A stretch of DNA of 30,346 bases from Isoetes engelmannii (Eukaryota > Streptophyta > Lycopodiopsida > Isoetales > Isoetaceae). Under the pieces are notes generated by a model that saw only the letters and a list, made by a program, of their open reading frames with translations, did no database searches and had not been told where the DNA came from. Positions 30,061-30,346 of the stretch are shown here, one piece after another (the stretch's first letter is position 1; each line of letters opens with the position of its first letter). Location: contig JAANSK020311485.1 of the NCBI GenBank assembly GCA_011763485.2, positions 1-30,346 of the forward strand. The letters are read 5' to 3'. The translations under genes were made by a program, and so were the position numbers.

Positions 30061-30346
30061 TGCAATGGATCCAGCTGATAATGTAAACGATAAAAAGCTA
30101 GGGGATGACCACCTAGGTGTTGGTATTGGCAAGATGCTCACCCAAATTGATACCATCATGTCCCAAGGGTCCTCAAGTGATTACATTATATGCTCAGGCC
30201 TCCTTGAGTCTCAAGCCCAACTAAGATGGCCAATTAGACACATTATGGACCAGCATTACTGAAAGCTTATGTGACGATCTTAATCATATCCCCTTAACCA
30301 CTGGGGCAAAACCGTCCGGACGTTTATGGATATCCACTCATACCCA
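30061..30346. other. Window end, nothing certain
   Basis: A plus-strand frame (29837-30262) covers this part but is antisense to the decayed coding sequence. I see no supported feature. Confidence 0.3.

Overview
This is eukaryotic nuclear DNA, most likely from a plant. The evidence is spliceosomal introns (including one clear U12-type AT-AC intron), decayed Ty1/copia retrotransposon pieces, two LINEs (one with a plant-type C-terminal zinc-finger segment), MITE-like inverted repeats and a tRNA-related short element. No bacterial or phage organisation is visible. I cannot name the species. Because DNA-PKcs is reported missing from Arabidopsis and other model flowering plants, a bryophyte, lycophyte, fern, gymnosperm or streptophyte alga is a reasonable guess.

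Region 1 (1-13542, minus strand) is the 5' half of one large gene. I reconstructed 24 coding exons by joining splice sites of compatible phase and comparing the product with remembered human DNA-PKcs (PRKDC). About 1,918 residues are present, corresponding roughly to the first half of the human protein: the N-terminal HEAT-repeat arm, the following helical region and the start of the NUC194 segment. The gene leaves the window at base 1, so the FAT, kinase and FATC parts lie beyond it. The last visible exon is an unbroken frame of about 738 codons running off the edge; the other exons are 29-333 nt. Intron 15 is AT-AC. Intron 18 holds copia fragments and a MITE-like inverted repeat, and intron 12 holds an imperfect tandem duplication.

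Region 2 (13543-16640) is noncoding upstream DNA: a possible TATA promoter for the DNA-PKcs gene, then repeats, a tRNA-like SINE head, a long inverted repeat, a 20-22 bp tandem array and a 146 bp MITE-like element.

Region 3 (about 16640-22580, plus strand) is a GC-rich LINE with a repetitive 5' flank, a poly-C tract, ORF1 (coiled coil plus L1-like RNA-binding part), ORF2 (endonuclease, reverse transcriptase, Cys/His tail) and an (ATTCT)6 3' tail. It is dead: many stops, several frameshifts and YADN in place of YADD.

Region 4 (22581-30346) is repeat-rich. It contains a second truncated LINE, short tandem repeats, an array of hairpin-forming imperfect palindromes (about 28452-28912) and a decayed unidentified minus-strand coding sequence (about 30060-29096, possibly also 28333-27935). 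No intact gene is evident there.
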